A stretch of 46,649 nucleotides of DNA from Flavobacteriaceae bacterium (lineage in GTDB: Bacteria; Bacteroidota; Bacteroidia; Flavobacteriales; Weeksellaceae), in NCBI GenBank assembly GCA_031276535.1, contig JAISMV010000054.1, forward strand, positions 1-46,649, written 5' to 3'. Positions within the stretch are counted from its first letter, which is position 1. Every line of letters starts with the position of its first letter. The position numbers were made by a program, and so were the translations under genes. The notes below the pieces were generated by a model. The model ran no database searches and was not told where the DNA came from. It saw only the letters and a list, made by a program, of their open reading frames with translations. Shown in pieces: positions 26,694-36,124 of the stretch.

Positions 26694-27092
26694 ATGAGTA
26701 CTATTTTTTCCGGAGAGTTTTGGGCAAAACGAGATGTTGAATTCTACATCGGTAAGTTACTACGATATGGAGTAATACTCGCCTCTGTCATTACGGTTAC
26801 AGGAGGGGTTATTTATCTCATCCAACATCCTGATGAAAAACCCGATTTCAGGACATTTACAGGAACCCCCGAATATTTACGGGAACTATCAACCCTTCTT
26901 CCCCGGATCATTCAGTTTGACGGTCTGGCTATTATACAACTGGGCGTTGCGGTTCTGATTGCCACTCCCATATTGCGCGTAGTCTTATCCATTATAGCCT
27001 TTACCATTGAAAAAGACCGTATGTATGTGGTAATCACCTGTATCGTGCTGGCTATTATTTTATCCAATATGTTTTTCGGATTAAAGGAATGA
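26694..27092 (+). CDS. DUF1634 family membrane protein
   Basis: The 132-aa protein has three membrane helices (about 24-46, 80-100, 108-128) and a loop containing TPEYLREL between the first two. The pattern RDVEFYIGKLLRYGVILA at the start matches DUF1634. Members of that family are habitually encoded next to TauE/SafE permeases, as here with a 7-base gap, so it is probably an accessory subunit of the exporter. The molecular role is not established. Confidence 0.85.
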   Translation: MSTIFSGEFWAKRDVEFYIGKLLRYGVILASVITVTGGVIYLIQHPDEKPDFRTFTGTPEYLRELSTLLPRIIQFDGLAIIQLGVAVLIATPILRVVLSIIAFTIEKDRMYVVITCIVLAIILSNMFFGLKE

Positions 27093-27139
27093 AAAACCGG
27101 ATTTTTTAATTAAACTTTGTGCCTGTTTATTACTTTTAA

Positions 27140-29338
27140 ATGCAGAAAAAGATAAAACATATCGTATCTGAAAGTACTTTTTTTATTTTTAGTTTTTACT
27201 TCAGCCGTGGATTACGTATTACTCTTGCTATGGTTGCACCCATACTTATAGGAGGAGCATTTAACAGATTGGATATAGGAATATTAGTATCATCCGGAGC
27301 TTTAGTTGCAGGAATCGGAGACAATCCCGGGTCTTTTAAAATTAAACTTTACACCCAGCTGATAGGAGCGTTGTTTTATTTTATAGTGGTAGTAATCAGT
27401 CAGTTATTACTTCCTCACGAATACCTGTTTGGTATCTGGATCACTTTCTGCGGCTTTTTCTTTTCCATGTTTTTTATTTATGGTTCTCGGGCTGTAAGCG
27501 TCAGTATATCATCGCTGTTGTGTATTGTTTTTGCATGCGGTTTTCAAAATCAGGATATTATAACCAACACCGCGGGAATGATGTTCGGAGTTATCTTTTT
27601 TTATGGAATTCTTTCTCTGGGATTGTGGAGAGTACAGCCGTACCGGGTGATTGAACAAAGAATCAGTGAAAATATTAAACAGTTAAGTGAATACACGGAA
27701 CTGATTCGTCAATATTTTCTCCTAAAATCGGATTTCCCCAAAAGCAAACAAAAGCAGGAAGAAATTTCAAACAAAATTTTTGAAAAGCAGGAAAAAATAC
27801 ACGCCAATCATGAAGACATTCGGGAGAATCTGTTCAAACAGAGAATTAATGCCAAGAGCTTTTCCGCCAAAGGAAGAAAAATGACTTTGGTATTCAGCGC
27901 TTTGATCGATCTATACGAACAGCTGATCTCGTTCAATCTGCAAGACGATAAATTAATTTCTTCTTTGGAAAAAAGCGGATTACAAAATGATTTTCATTCC
28001 TGTCTGACCCATATGGGACACATATTGAATGAACTAAACTGGTCTATTAATTTAGGTAAAAAAGTTACGGTTCATATAGATACGTCTTTACTGGATCGTT
28101 TTAAAGAACGAATTTTAACTCTGGAAGAGGACGAAAAAGAGGTCGATATTCACGCCCTAAAACATATCCGATTCATATTCAGATCGTTTTATAAGCAAAC
28201 TTACGTTATTAAATCTCTTATCAATGGAGAATTTGATGCGGAAAAAAAACAATATGAGGATTTGGAACTGGAAAAGTTCACTAAACAATACAACTATAAT
28301 TTTTCCACTTTCCGGGCGAATTTAAATTTACGTTCCAACATCTTCCGGCATGCTCTCAGGGTAAGTCTCGCCATATTCCTTTCGTATATAATTTGCAGCA
28401 TACTGGAAATCAAATATTTTGCATGGGTATTCCTGACGATTATCCTGATATTGAAACCCGTTTACGGGAATACCAAAAACTTTGCCATTCAAAGATTGCA
28501 GGGAACTTTGATCGGAGCTGTAATCACACTGGGACTGCTGCTTCTCACCCAAAACATGTATGTTATCTGTGCCGTGACTTTCATTTGTATTCTCGGAGCC
28601 TACAGTTTCATTCCCGTCTATTACAAAACCGGTGTTGTCTTTGTTACTATTTTTGTAATTCTCCTTATTTTTTTAGAACATCAGGGCAGCGGAGGACTCA
28701 CAAATATATACCACCGTTTGGGTGGAACTGCCATAGCCGTAGTGATAGTCTTTATTCTCAGTTTTTCGTTTCTTCCCACTTGGGAATATAAGATCTTGCC
28801 TCTATTAATTGGAAAACTGGTAAAATATAATTTAACCTATTTTAAAAAAATTTCCCATATTCTGCAAAATGAAGATAAATTCTTCGATACGGAATTGAAA
28901 TTATCCAGAAAAGACGTGCTATTGGGAACTTCCAATCTCTCCGGCGCTTTCCAGAGAATTATTTCCGAACCTCAGCTTTCCAAAGATTATAAATCGGATG
29001 TATATAATATTCAGACAATTATTAATCTGCTTTCCACCCGGATTTCTTCCCTTAAAGCCTATGCTTCCCGAAGTCATGAAATTACGGAGACCGACCGGAA
29101 GCTGATCTACTTTATTGAAAATACTTTATACAACTGCCTATTGGCTGTCAGGGGGGATGAAATCACATTTGATGCTGACTGGAAAGAAGAGGAAATCAAT
29201 CTCTCTTTTGATGATCAATCTCTTATCACGTATCAATTAAGAGAAATTAATACTTTGGTGCAACAAATCTATATTTATATAAACAAGCTGAATAAGTTTC
29301 CGGAATGGAAAAATTCCCGAAGGGAAGTTCCTATTTAA
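27140..29338 (+). CDS. FUSC family (YccS-like) inner-membrane protein
   Basis: This 732-aa protein has the two-bundle architecture of FUSC/YccS proteins: hydrophobic helices at about 20-160, a long soluble helical domain at about 170-400 (rich in charged residues), a second bundle at about 405-550 that repeats the first (RHALRVSLAIFLSYIICS), and a C-terminal helical domain. Related proteins act in efflux of aromatic acids or other compounds, but for YccS-type members the role is unclear. It follows the DUF1634 gene by 47 bases and is probably co-transcribed. Its last 8 bases overlap the 3' end of the convergent plsC gene. Confidence 0.83.
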   Translation: MQKKIKHIVSESTFFIFSFYFSRGLRITLAMVAPILIGGAFNRLDIGILVSSGALVAGIGDNPGSFKIKLYTQLIGALFYFIVVVISQLLLPHEYLFGIWITFCGFFFSMFFIYGSRAVSVSISSLLCIVFACGFQNQDIITNTAGMMFGVIFFYGILSLGLWRVQPYRVIEQRISENIKQLSEYTELIRQYFLLKSDFPKSKQKQEEISNKIFEKQEKIHANHEDIRENLFKQRINAKSFSAKGRKMTLVFSALIDLYEQLISFNLQDDKLISSLEKSGLQNDFHSCLTHMGHILNELNWSINLGKKVTVHIDTSLLDRFKERILTLEEDEKEVDIHALKHIRFIFRSFYKQTYVIKSLINGEFDAEKKQYEDLELEKFTKQYNYNFSTFRANLNLRSNIFRHALRVSLAIFLSYIICSILEIKYFAWVFLTIILILKPVYGNTKNFAIQRLQGTLIGAVITLGLLLLTQNMYVICAVTFICILGAYSFIPVYYKTGVVFVTIFVILLIFLEHQGSGGLTNIYHRLGGTAIAVVIVFILSFSFLPTWEYKILPLLIGKLVKYNLTYFKKISHILQNEDKFFDTELKLSRKDVLLGTSNLSGAFQRIISEPQLSKDYKSDVYNIQTIINLLSTRISSLKAYASRSHEITETDRKLIYFIENTLYNCLLAVRGDEITFDADWKEEEINLSFDDQSLITYQLREINTLVQQIYIYINKLNKFPEWKNSRREVPI

Positions 29339-30083
29339 ATTCCGGATATTCTATCTTGTCATTTTTAATTCTCTCATAAATCATGTTATAAGTTTTTTCT
29401 TTAAGGGTGTCTTTTGTTTCCTTCTCATCCGGATATAAAATAGCCAGTCTTTCCACTTTTACTCTTCCCGGATATCCTAAAGTAAACACAAAAGGAAACA
29501 TGTTTTTCAGGTTATGAACGGCATAAACCACAATAGGAACATTACAATAAATGGAGGATACGAAAGCCCCGTCCTTAAATTTTCCTAAAACTATATCTCT
29601 GTCAGGTACACCTCCTTCTGAAAAAAGAACGATATTTTTATTTCTTTGGGTGATTGCTTTTTTCACCGCCGAGAATACGGTTCCCCGGCTTTCTTTGGAC
29701 GATCTGTCCACCAAAATGGAAATTCTTTTATAAATTCTTCCAAATACAGGATACCTTTCCAACTCTTTTTTTCCCACAAAAACTATCGGATGCTGAGGAT
29801 GCAGAATAAACATTAAAACTATGTCTATCATGGAGGTATGGTTAGAAACCAGTATATAATTTTCTTTCGGATTCAGTTTTTCGGAAGAATGCAGCGTATA
29901 AGAGAACCCTATTCCATAGAACAGAATATATGACCATAATCTTATAAAGAAATATGATAACTTGTCATTTTTACAATACGTCAGAATGTAAATGGTTATT
30001 CCAACGGAAATCGTAGTTAAAGCAACCAGAATATAAAACCAGATCTTCCAGATGACCACTAATGTAATTCTCAAATATTTCAT
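29331..30083 (-). CDS. plsC: 1-acyl-sn-glycerol-3-phosphate acyltransferase family protein
   Basis: PlsC acylates lysophosphatidic acid to phosphatidic acid at the inner membrane. The 250-aa protein has a hydrophobic N-terminus with two helices (about 5-55), the catalytic NHTSMID (NHx4D box, near 80), a glycine-containing block FVGKKELERYPVFGRI, and the phosphate-binding SEGGVPDRD, a variant of the usual EGTRS motif. The altered third block leaves room for a related acyltransferase acting on another lipid. It starts 5 bases after manA and is probably co-transcribed with it. Its 3' end overlaps the convergent FUSC gene by 8 bases. Confidence 0.85.
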   Translation of the reverse strand: MKYLRITLVVIWKIWFYILVALTTISVGITIYILTYCKNDKLSYFFIRLWSYILFYGIGFSYTLHSSEKLNPKENYILVSNHTSMIDIVLMFILHPQHPIVFVGKKELERYPVFGRIYKRISILVDRSSKESRGTVFSAVKKAITQRNKNIVLFSEGGVPDRDIVLGKFKDGAFVSSIYCNVPIVVYAVHNLKNMFPFVFTLGYPGRVKVERLAILYPDEKETKDTLKEKTYNMIYERIKNDKIEYPEFK

Positions 30084-30088
30084 GTTTT

Positions 30089-31060
30089 TTAATCAATATG
30101 AGCTTCCAGCAATATGGTTTTTTCTTTAGGTTTAAGTTCTATATCTTTAAGGGCTGCCGGAAGCAGAATGCTTTGACCTTTCGTAATTTCAACCGAGAAG
30201 GATTCGCCGTTTATGCTATAGTTTCCCTCCACACAAATTACTATTCTGAAAGATTGGGGAAGGTTTTCCAATTTCTTGTTTTCCGTAAGTATGAACCGGG
30301 AAACGGTAAAATAATCCGATTTCACCAATACGGCTTCTTTTGCGCTTTTATCATACGGAGAGAATGGTTGTTTTATAAAGGAAAAGTCGGAAACTTCTTT
30401 TGCCTGTTGAATATGCAATTCTCTTTTTTTCCCATCTTTATCAATTCTGTCGTAATCATAAATCCGGTAAGTAACATCTGAAGTCTGTTGAATTTCAACA
30501 ACGGAAACCCCTTTTCCCATCGCATGTACCCTTCCGGAGGGAATAAAAATGACTTCTTCTTTTTTTGGGTATACTTTTCTTAGAACGGATTCAACGGTAT
30601 TTTTTTCTATGCTTTCGGAGAAAATTTCCGGGGTTATACCTTCTTCAAATCCGAGGATAACTTCCGAATCAGGTTCGGTATCCAAGATATACCACATTTC
30701 CGTTTTCCCGAATGAATTGTGATTTTTTTTGGCATATTCATCGTTGGGGTGTACCTGAACGGAAAGCGGAGCTGCTGCATCCAGAAACTTGACCAATAGC
30801 GGAAATTGATCGCCATATTGCCGATAAACCTTTTCTCCTACCAACTTATCTTTATATTCTGTTATCAGATCATTCAAATTCTTTCCTTTAAGCACTCCAT
30901 TGGAAACCACACTCACAAATCCGGGAACTGTTGAAATTTCCCAACTTTCTCCTGTGTTCTCTTCTGTAATATCTTTCCCGAAATTCTTTAATTTGTTCCC
31001 TCCCCAGACTCTATAATGAAAGGTTGGTTGAAATAATAATGGATATAATGATGATGACAT
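30089..31060 (-). CDS. manA: Mannose-6-phosphate isomerase, class I
   Basis: ManA interconverts mannose-6-phosphate and fructose-6-phosphate, supplying either glycolysis or GDP-mannose synthesis. The 323-aa cupin enzyme is the short bacterial type. Zinc ligands are visible in VQVHPND (Gln and His near 96-101), in GKTEMWYIL (Glu near 114) and in IPSGRVHAMGKG (His near 172). The start of MSSSLYPLLFQPTFHYRVWGG is normal. It leads a two-gene unit with plsC, with a -7 element 23 bases upstream. Mannose activation would fit the glycosyltransferase cluster 4 kb away, but that link is inference. Confidence 0.93.
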   Translation of the reverse strand: MSSSLYPLLFQPTFHYRVWGGNKLKNFGKDITEENTGESWEISTVPGFVSVVSNGVLKGKNLNDLITEYKDKLVGEKVYRQYGDQFPLLVKFLDAAAPLSVQVHPNDEYAKKNHNSFGKTEMWYILDTEPDSEVILGFEEGITPEIFSESIEKNTVESVLRKVYPKKEEVIFIPSGRVHAMGKGVSVVEIQQTSDVTYRIYDYDRIDKDGKKRELHIQQAKEVSDFSFIKQPFSPYDKSAKEAVLVKSDYFTVSRFILTENKKLENLPQSFRIVICVEGNYSINGESFSVEITKGQSILLPAALKDIELKPKEKTILLEAHID

Positions 31061-31082
31061 TTTCTGTTTTTTATTTAGTACA

Positions 31083-31090
31083 CAAAATTA
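31083..31090 (-). promoter_or_regulatory. manA -7 element (TAATTTTG)
   Basis: An exact TAnnTTTG on the minus strand, ending 22 bases upstream of the manA ATG. Confidence 0.55.
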
Positions 31091-31408
31091 CTGTTTTTAA
31101 ATAAACTAAATATGATAGTTGTTAGCATACATGCCATTTTTAAACCGGATGCAAGGGTTTTGACAGACTAACAAGGGGTTGGAATAATAACGAAAACTCA
31201 TCACCGTCCGCTTTTGCCTGTGGCAAAAGCGGACGGTGCACACCCGACAACAGCATACGTCGTACATTGATATCCCTGCTTTTTGCTCTTACGGATAGGA
31301 AGAACTACTTACTTGTAAGTTACGATTTTTTTGGGTCTTATACAAGTCTTTTCGCTGTTTTTCTTGCCCGTGCGCTATAAACGTCTGTATTTTATTATGG
31401 TTTCCCAA
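31091..31408. other. Gene-free stretch with a 17-bp perfect hairpin
   Basis: CACCGTCCGCTTTTGCC (31202-31218) and GGCAAAAGCGGACGGTG (31222-31238) form a perfect 17-bp stem with a TGT loop. A smaller palindrome, ACTTAC-TT-GTAAGT, lies at 31307-31320. There is no T tract directly after the large stem on either strand, so it is not a classic terminator. The interval separates the 3' end of clpC from the manA promoter, and I see no gene in it. Confidence 0.6.
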
Positions 31409-33928
31409 TTATTTATTTTCAGACTCCTGCGACTTTTTCAGTTCCGTGTTGTCTTTTTCTTCATTTAAATCTATCAGCAAAGAATCTCCTTCCTGTATGG
31501 AGGAACTGATAATTTCTTCCGCTATCATATCTTCTATGTACTTTTGTATAGCTCTTTTAAGCGGACGTGCTCCAAAGTTTTTATCCCAGCCTTTCTCTAT
31601 GATAAAATCCTTAGCTTCCGGGGTCAGTTCTACCTTGTATCCTATTTTATTGATCCGAGCATATACTTTTTGCAATTCAAGGTCAATAATTTTTGATATA
31701 TCTTCTTTTTCAAGATTGTTAAAGACAATAACGTCATCGATTCTATTCAGAAATTCAGGGGCAAATGTCCGCTTCAGGGCATTTTCCAAAGTAGATTTGG
31801 CTCTTGTGTCGGAAGAAGATTTCTTCGCTGAAGTTCCGAATCCTACTCCATCTCCGAATTCTTTCAACTCACGGGTACCTATGTTGGATGTTAATATGAT
31901 GATGGTATTTCTGAAATCTATCTTTCTCCCCAAACTGTCTGTGATATGCCCGTCATCTAATATTTGCAACAGAATATTGAAAACATCCGGATGTGCTTTT
32001 TCTATTTCATCCAACAATATTACGGCGTAAGGTTTCCTTCTGACGGCTTCGGTCAGCTGACCTCCTTCTTCATAGCCTACATATCCCGGAGGGGCTCCTA
32101 TCAATCTGGACACGGCAAATTTTTCCATATATTCACTCATGTCAATTCTGATAAGCGCATCGTCCGAGTCAAACAGTTCCCGTGCCATTACTTTAGCTAA
32201 CTGTGTTTTTCCGACTCCGGTGGAACCTAAGAAAATGAAAGTTCCTATCGGACGGTTCGGGTCCTTCAACCCCGCCCGGTTTCTCTGAATGGCTTTAACC
32301 ACTTTATTTACCGCCTCATCCTGTCCGATGATCTTACCTCTCATTAAATCTTTCATCTGAGCCAGTTTTTTAAGTTCTCCTTCTGAGACTCTTTGTACGG
32401 GAACTCCGCTCATCATGGAGACCACTTCTGCCACATTATCTTCCGTTACGATTTCCCGATACTCTTTTGAAGATTTTTCCCATTCTCTTTGTGCGCTTGC
32501 CAGCTTGGCTTCCATTTCTTTTTCGGTATCTCTCAGTCTGGCTGCTTCTTCGTATTTCTGGCTCTTAATTACTTTTGTTTTTTCCGCCCTGATTTTTTCA
32601 AGCTCTTTTTCAAAAATCAATATTTCTTTCGGGACTTTAATATTTTTAATATGCACACGGGAACCGGCTTCGTCTAAGGCATCAATGGCTTTATCGGGTA
32701 AGAAGCGATCGGTTATATACCGAATCGTGAGGGCAACACATGCTTTTATGGCATCATCCGTATAGGTCACATTATGATGTTCTTCATATTTATCCTTAAT
32801 CTGGTTTAATATGATGACTGTCTCTTCCGGAGATGTCTGTTCAACCATTACTTTTTGAAAACGTCTTTCCAATGCTCCGTCTTTTTCTATATACTGACGG
32901 TATTCATCCAACGTCGTTGCTCCTATGCATTGGATGTCTCCTCTTGCAAGGGCTGGCTTAAACATATTGGAAGCATCCAGAGAACCGGTTGCTCCTCCTG
33001 CTCCTACAATTGTATGAATTTCATCGATGAAAAGTATGATGTCCGAATTTTTTTCCAATTCGTTCATTATCGCTTTCATCCGTTCTTCAAACTGTCCTCT
33101 GTATTTTGTCCCCGCTACAAGGCTTGCTACATCCAGAGTTACTACTCTTTTGTTATACAACACCCGGGATACTTTCTTTTGAATGATCCGTAAGGCCAGA
33201 CCTTCTGCTATGGCTGATTTCCCTACTCCCGGTTCTCCTATAAGAAGCGGATTGTTCTTCTTTCTCCTACTGAGTATCTGAGATACTCTTTCAATTTCCT
33301 TTTCCCGTCCGACCACAGGGTCTAATTTTCTTTCCAACGCGGCTAAAGTCAAGTCCCTCCCAAAGTTGTCCAATACGGGAGTTCTGCTTTTTGACTGACC
33401 TCCTCCTGTTTTAGGCACCTCATATTGGCCGCTTTCACTTCCTCCTCCTTCATCTTCGGAAAACTCTGCGGAAGGCTGATCTGCAAAATCTTCCTGAAAC
33501 TGAAATCGGTATTCTTCTCTTAACGTAGCCGCATCTATATCATATTTCTTAAAAATCTGAGTAACCGGATCACTCTCTATTCTCAATATGCATAACAATA
33601 AATGTATGGCTTCGATTTCCGGGCTACGAAACAATTTTGCTTCTAAAAAACTGGTTTTTAATGCCCTTTCGGCAGATTTTGTAAAGGGTATGCTATTTCT
33701 ATCTATTCTTATTATGGTTTTGGGTTCATTAAGGGTTTCTACTTGTCGTCTTAGTTCCCCTAAATCAACATTCAGACTCCGAAGTACGGTAATAGCCCTG
33801 CTATTACCCTCACGTAACATGCCCAATATAAGATGCTCCGTTCCTAAATAGTCATGCCCCAATCGTAATACTTCTTCATTGCTGAAGCTTATTACATCTT
33901 TTACCTGTTGTGAAAAATTCTCATTCAT
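31409..33928 (-). CDS. clpC: ATP-dependent Clp protease ATP-binding subunit ClpC
   Basis: ClpC is the AAA+ unfoldase that feeds ClpP and usually governs stress proteolysis with adaptor proteins. The 839-aa protein has a double Clp-N repeat (about 1-145, opening [29 protein letters not shown]), AAA+ module 1 ([13 protein letters not shown] near 230), a UVR-like segment with [16 protein letters not shown] near 450, AAA+ module 2 ([12 protein letters not shown] near 575) and a C-terminal VGF-containing loop (GDGVGFGTS) for ClpP docking. The short middle region separates it from ClpB. No mcsA/mcsB or ctsR genes adjoin. It is monocistronic with its own -7 element. Confidence 0.95.
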   Translation of the reverse strand: MNENFSQQVKDVISFSNEEVLRLGHDYLGTEHLILGMLREGNSRAITVLRSLNVDLGELRRQVETLNEPKTIIRIDRNSIPFTKSAERALKTSFLEAKLFRSPEIEAIHLLLCILRIESDPVTQIFKKYDIDAATLREEYRFQFQEDFADQPSAEFSEDEGGGSESGQYEVPKTGGGQSKSRTPVLDNFGRDLTLAALERKLDPVVGREKEIERVSQILSRRKKNNPLLIGEPGVGKSAIAEGLALRIIQKKVSRVLYNKRVVTLDVASLVAGTKYRGQFEERMKAIMNELEKNSDIILFIDEIHTIVGAGGATGSLDASNMFKPALARGDIQCIGATTLDEYRQYIEKDGALERRFQKVMVEQTSPEETVIILNQIKDKYEEHHNVTYTDDAIKACVALTIRYITDRFLPDKAIDALDEAGSRVHIKNIKVPKEILIFEKELEKIRAEKTKVIKSQKYEEAARLRDTEKEMEAKLASAQREWEKSSKEYREIVTEDNVAEVVSMMSGVPVQRVSEGELKKLAQMKDLMRGKIIGQDEAVNKVVKAIQRNRAGLKDPNRPIGTFIFLGSTGVGKTQLAKVMARELFDSDDALIRIDMSEYMEKFAVSRLIGAPPGYVGYEEGGQLTEAVRRKPYAVILLDEIEKAHPDVFNILLQILDDGHITDSLGRKIDFRNTIIILTSNIGTRELKEFGDGVGFGTSAKKSSSDTRAKSTLENALKRTFAPEFLNRIDDVIVFNNLEKEDISKIIDLELQKVYARINKIGYKVELTPEAKDFIIEKGWDKNFGARPLKRAIQKYIEDMIAEEIISSSIQEGDSLLIDLNEEKDNTELKKSQESENK

Positions 33929-33958
33929 GTCTGAATTTATACTCTGTTGTTTTTTTAC

Positions 33959-33966
33959 AAATTTAG
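33959..33966 (-). promoter_or_regulatory. clpC -7 element (TAAATTTG)
   Basis: An exact TAnnTTTG on the minus strand, 30 bases upstream of the clpC ATG. Confidence 0.55.
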
Positions 33967-34132
33967 TAATTCTTCATAGAATCTATCATTTATTATGCCA
34001 TTTAATTTTTTTAGGATATTTTGTCCTTATTTTTTTATCTTTATTTTACTGAAGTTTTCTGTCAGATACATTCGCAATATGTTTGAAAAATAATTAAAAC
34101 ATTTAGTTACAATATGTTAAAAATTTAGTTTA

Positions 34133-34324
34133 CTACAATATAATTACCTTTCCAACTTTTTCCTGATTGATTTTTCCCTGAAAATGAATGTCCGAAGTTG
34201 AAACTAATTCTGTACTTTTGTTCGTAACATGGGTTTTTACATCAGATAAACGAATTATGGTATCCGTTCCAATCCAAATATGTTGGAAAAATTTACGTTC
34301 CATGCGTGTTTTTTTATCGGGCAC
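34133..34324 (-). CDS. Possible small protein, unknown
   Basis: A 63-codon minus-strand frame sits in the 475-base gap between clpC and the first glycosyltransferase. It starts with GTG; an in-frame ATG at 34303 would give 56 residues. The translation is hydrophilic and has a normal-looking composition, with phrases such as HIWIGTDTIIRLSD, but matches no family I know. No TAnnTTTG is visible upstream. It could be real, a 3' gene remnant, or chance. The remainder of the gap (33967-34132 and 34325-34404) is AT-rich and shows nothing else. Confidence 0.3.
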   Translation of the reverse strand: MPDKKTRMERKFFQHIWIGTDTIIRLSDVKTHVTNKSTELVSTSDIHFQGKINQEKVGKVIIL

Positions 34325-34404
34325 TAAAATGGAAAACCTATAAAAAATTAGGATGTAAACCTTATCAGAGACCTCAACGGTAAAAAAGAGAATGTTTAAA
34401 TTTT

Positions 34405-35574
34405 ATGGAGAAATCAGTTGAATTAAAAAAAAAGAAAAAAATACTTGTCAGAATCGGGTCTTTGCGCCACGGAGGGGCGGAAAAGGTATTGGTTACCTTT
34501 TTGAAAAATATTCCCGAAGGTAAGTACGAAATAGATCTGCTGTTAAATCTTAAATCGGGAAAATATCTGGAGGAAGTACCTAAATGGATTACCGTTTTTC
34601 ACCTTAATAAAGGAGAAATGATCACCACAAACCGCCCTTGGGAGATTCCCGAGAAAGCGTACAGAAAAATTTATCAGGGAATTTTAAAATTATTTCCTAT
34701 ACTTCTTTATAAATTTATTTTAAAAAAGAAAGATTACGACATAGAACTTATTGCAAATCATGAATTATTGCAGGAAGTATTAAAAAGCCCCGTAAAAAAC
34801 TCTAAAAAAGTCGTATGGGTACATAACGATCTATTCAGCATACCTAGATACACTCACGATAAATTAAAAGCCTTTTTTAAAGCGGACAGGATATGGGTCA
34901 TTTCCGAAAAAATTAAAAAAGAATTTGAGAAATTAGCGGGAACAGACGAAGAAAAAGAAAAACTGATACGGATCTATAATCCGATAGATTCCGTTGAGAT
35001 CATGGAAAGATCGGAAGAAAACGTTCATTTTGATTTTTCTCAGATAAAAGAAAAAACATTTGTAGCCGTAGGAACCGTTTTTCCCCAGAAAGGATTTGAC
35101 CGGTTGATTAAAATGCATAAAAAACTTCTGGAGGAAGGATTAAAACATAAAATAATAATTGTAGGAGACGGGTATGATCTTAAAAATATCAACAACCTGA
35201 TAAAAACCTTAAAAGTAGAAGACACGGTAAAGATGGCAGGATTCCAGAAAAATCCCTATCCTTTTTTTAAGAATGCGGATTTTTTCATTCTTTCGTCCCG
35301 ATACGAAGGGTATCCGACTGTGCTTTTTGAAGCCGTAACCCTGAAAAAACCGATTATCGCTACCGATGTTTCCGGAGTGCGGGAAATCTTACAGGAAGGA
35401 AAATTAGGCAAAATAGTGGAAAACTCAGAAGAAGGAATTTACAAAGGAATGAAAGAGTTTCTGACAAAACCGGAAGTTTTGGATCCTTACAAAGAAGAAA
35501 TGAATAATAAAGAATTACCGTTTTCATTGGAAAATGCAGTAAATTTGTTGATGAAAACCCTGGATAACTTATAG
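34405..35574 (+). CDS. Glycosyltransferase family 4 protein (first of operon)
   Basis: This 389-aa GT-B-fold enzyme lacks a signal peptide and is presumably cytoplasmic or membrane-associated. The N-terminal Rossmann half opens ILVRIGSLRHGGAEKVLV (acceptor side), and the C-terminal donor-binding half carries the GT4 pattern FFILSSRYEGYPTVLFEA near 300 with the conserved EX7E-type glutamates, followed by TDVSGVREIL. Donor and acceptor sugars cannot be predicted. The stop is followed after one base by the acetyltransferase gene, so translation is probably coupled. It likely acts in capsule, O-antigen or another surface glycan. Confidence 0.88.
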   Translation: MEKSVELKKKKKILVRIGSLRHGGAEKVLVTFLKNIPEGKYEIDLLLNLKSGKYLEEVPKWITVFHLNKGEMITTNRPWEIPEKAYRKIYQGILKLFPILLYKFILKKKDYDIELIANHELLQEVLKSPVKNSKKVVWVHNDLFSIPRYTHDKLKAFFKADRIWVISEKIKKEFEKLAGTDEEKEKLIRIYNPIDSVEIMERSEENVHFDFSQIKEKTFVAVGTVFPQKGFDRLIKMHKKLLEEGLKHKIIIVGDGYDLKNINNLIKTLKVEDTVKMAGFQKNPYPFFKNADFFILSSRYEGYPTVLFEAVTLKKPIIATDVSGVREILQEGKLGKIVENSEEGIYKGMKEFLTKPEVLDPYKEEMNNKELPFSLENAVNLLMKTLDNL

Positions 35575-35575
35575 A

Positions 35576-36124
35576 ATGTCACATACGCTTATACAAAAAG
35601 ACTATTACAGAATTTATGGGAAATGGCCCGGAAGATTTATAGGCAGAGCATTAATGAATCCTAATTTTCGGTATATATATCTTTTCAGAAAAGCATCGGA
35701 ACATAAAAAAAAATCAATTCCGGGAATGTTTTACCGATTGCTTTTGTATCGTTATCAGGTAAAATACGGATTCCAGATATATCCTGAAACAGAGATTGGG
35801 GAAGGATTCTATTTAGGGCATTGGGGAACGGTCATTATTAATCCTAAAGTGAAAATAGGAAAGAATTGCAATATCTCCGCCGGGGTCACCATAGGGCAGA
35901 CCAACAGAGGAAGCAAGAAAGGAGTTCCCGTTATAGGAAACGAAGTATGGATAGGAACAAATGCCGTTATAGTAGGAAATATTAAAATTGGAAATAACGT
36001 CCTGATTGCTCCCAATGCTTATGTAACAAATGATATTCCGGACAACTCGATCGTGACGGGCAACGTTGCTCAGGTTACACAAAATGAAAATGCCACCTCA
36101 GGATATATAAATAACAAAGTATAA
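35576..36124 (+). CDS. Hexapeptide-repeat acetyltransferase (serine acetyltransferase-like)
   Basis: This 182-aa trimeric left-handed beta-helix enzyme has hexapeptide repeats running from about 78 to 160 (IGEGFYLGHWGTVII, IGKNCNISAGVTIGQTN, IGNEVWIGTNAVIVGNIKIGNNVLIAPNAYVT). The His in LGHWG and the SAGVTIG phrase match the CysE-like subgroup. That subgroup includes both cysteine-pathway serine acetyltransferases and capsule-cluster O-acetyltransferases. Lying between two glycosyltransferases with gaps of one and zero bases, it more likely acetylates a sugar or glycan here than serine, but this is context inference. The N-terminal helical CysE domain is shortened, which also favours that reading. 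Confidence 0.85.
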   Translation: MSHTLIQKDYYRIYGKWPGRFIGRALMNPNFRYIYLFRKASEHKKKSIPGMFYRLLLYRYQVKYGFQIYPETEIGEGFYLGHWGTVIINPKVKIGKNCNISAGVTIGQTNRGSKKGVPVIGNEVWIGTNAVIVGNIKIGNNVLIAPNAYVTNDIPDNSIVTGNVAQVTQNENATSGYINNKV

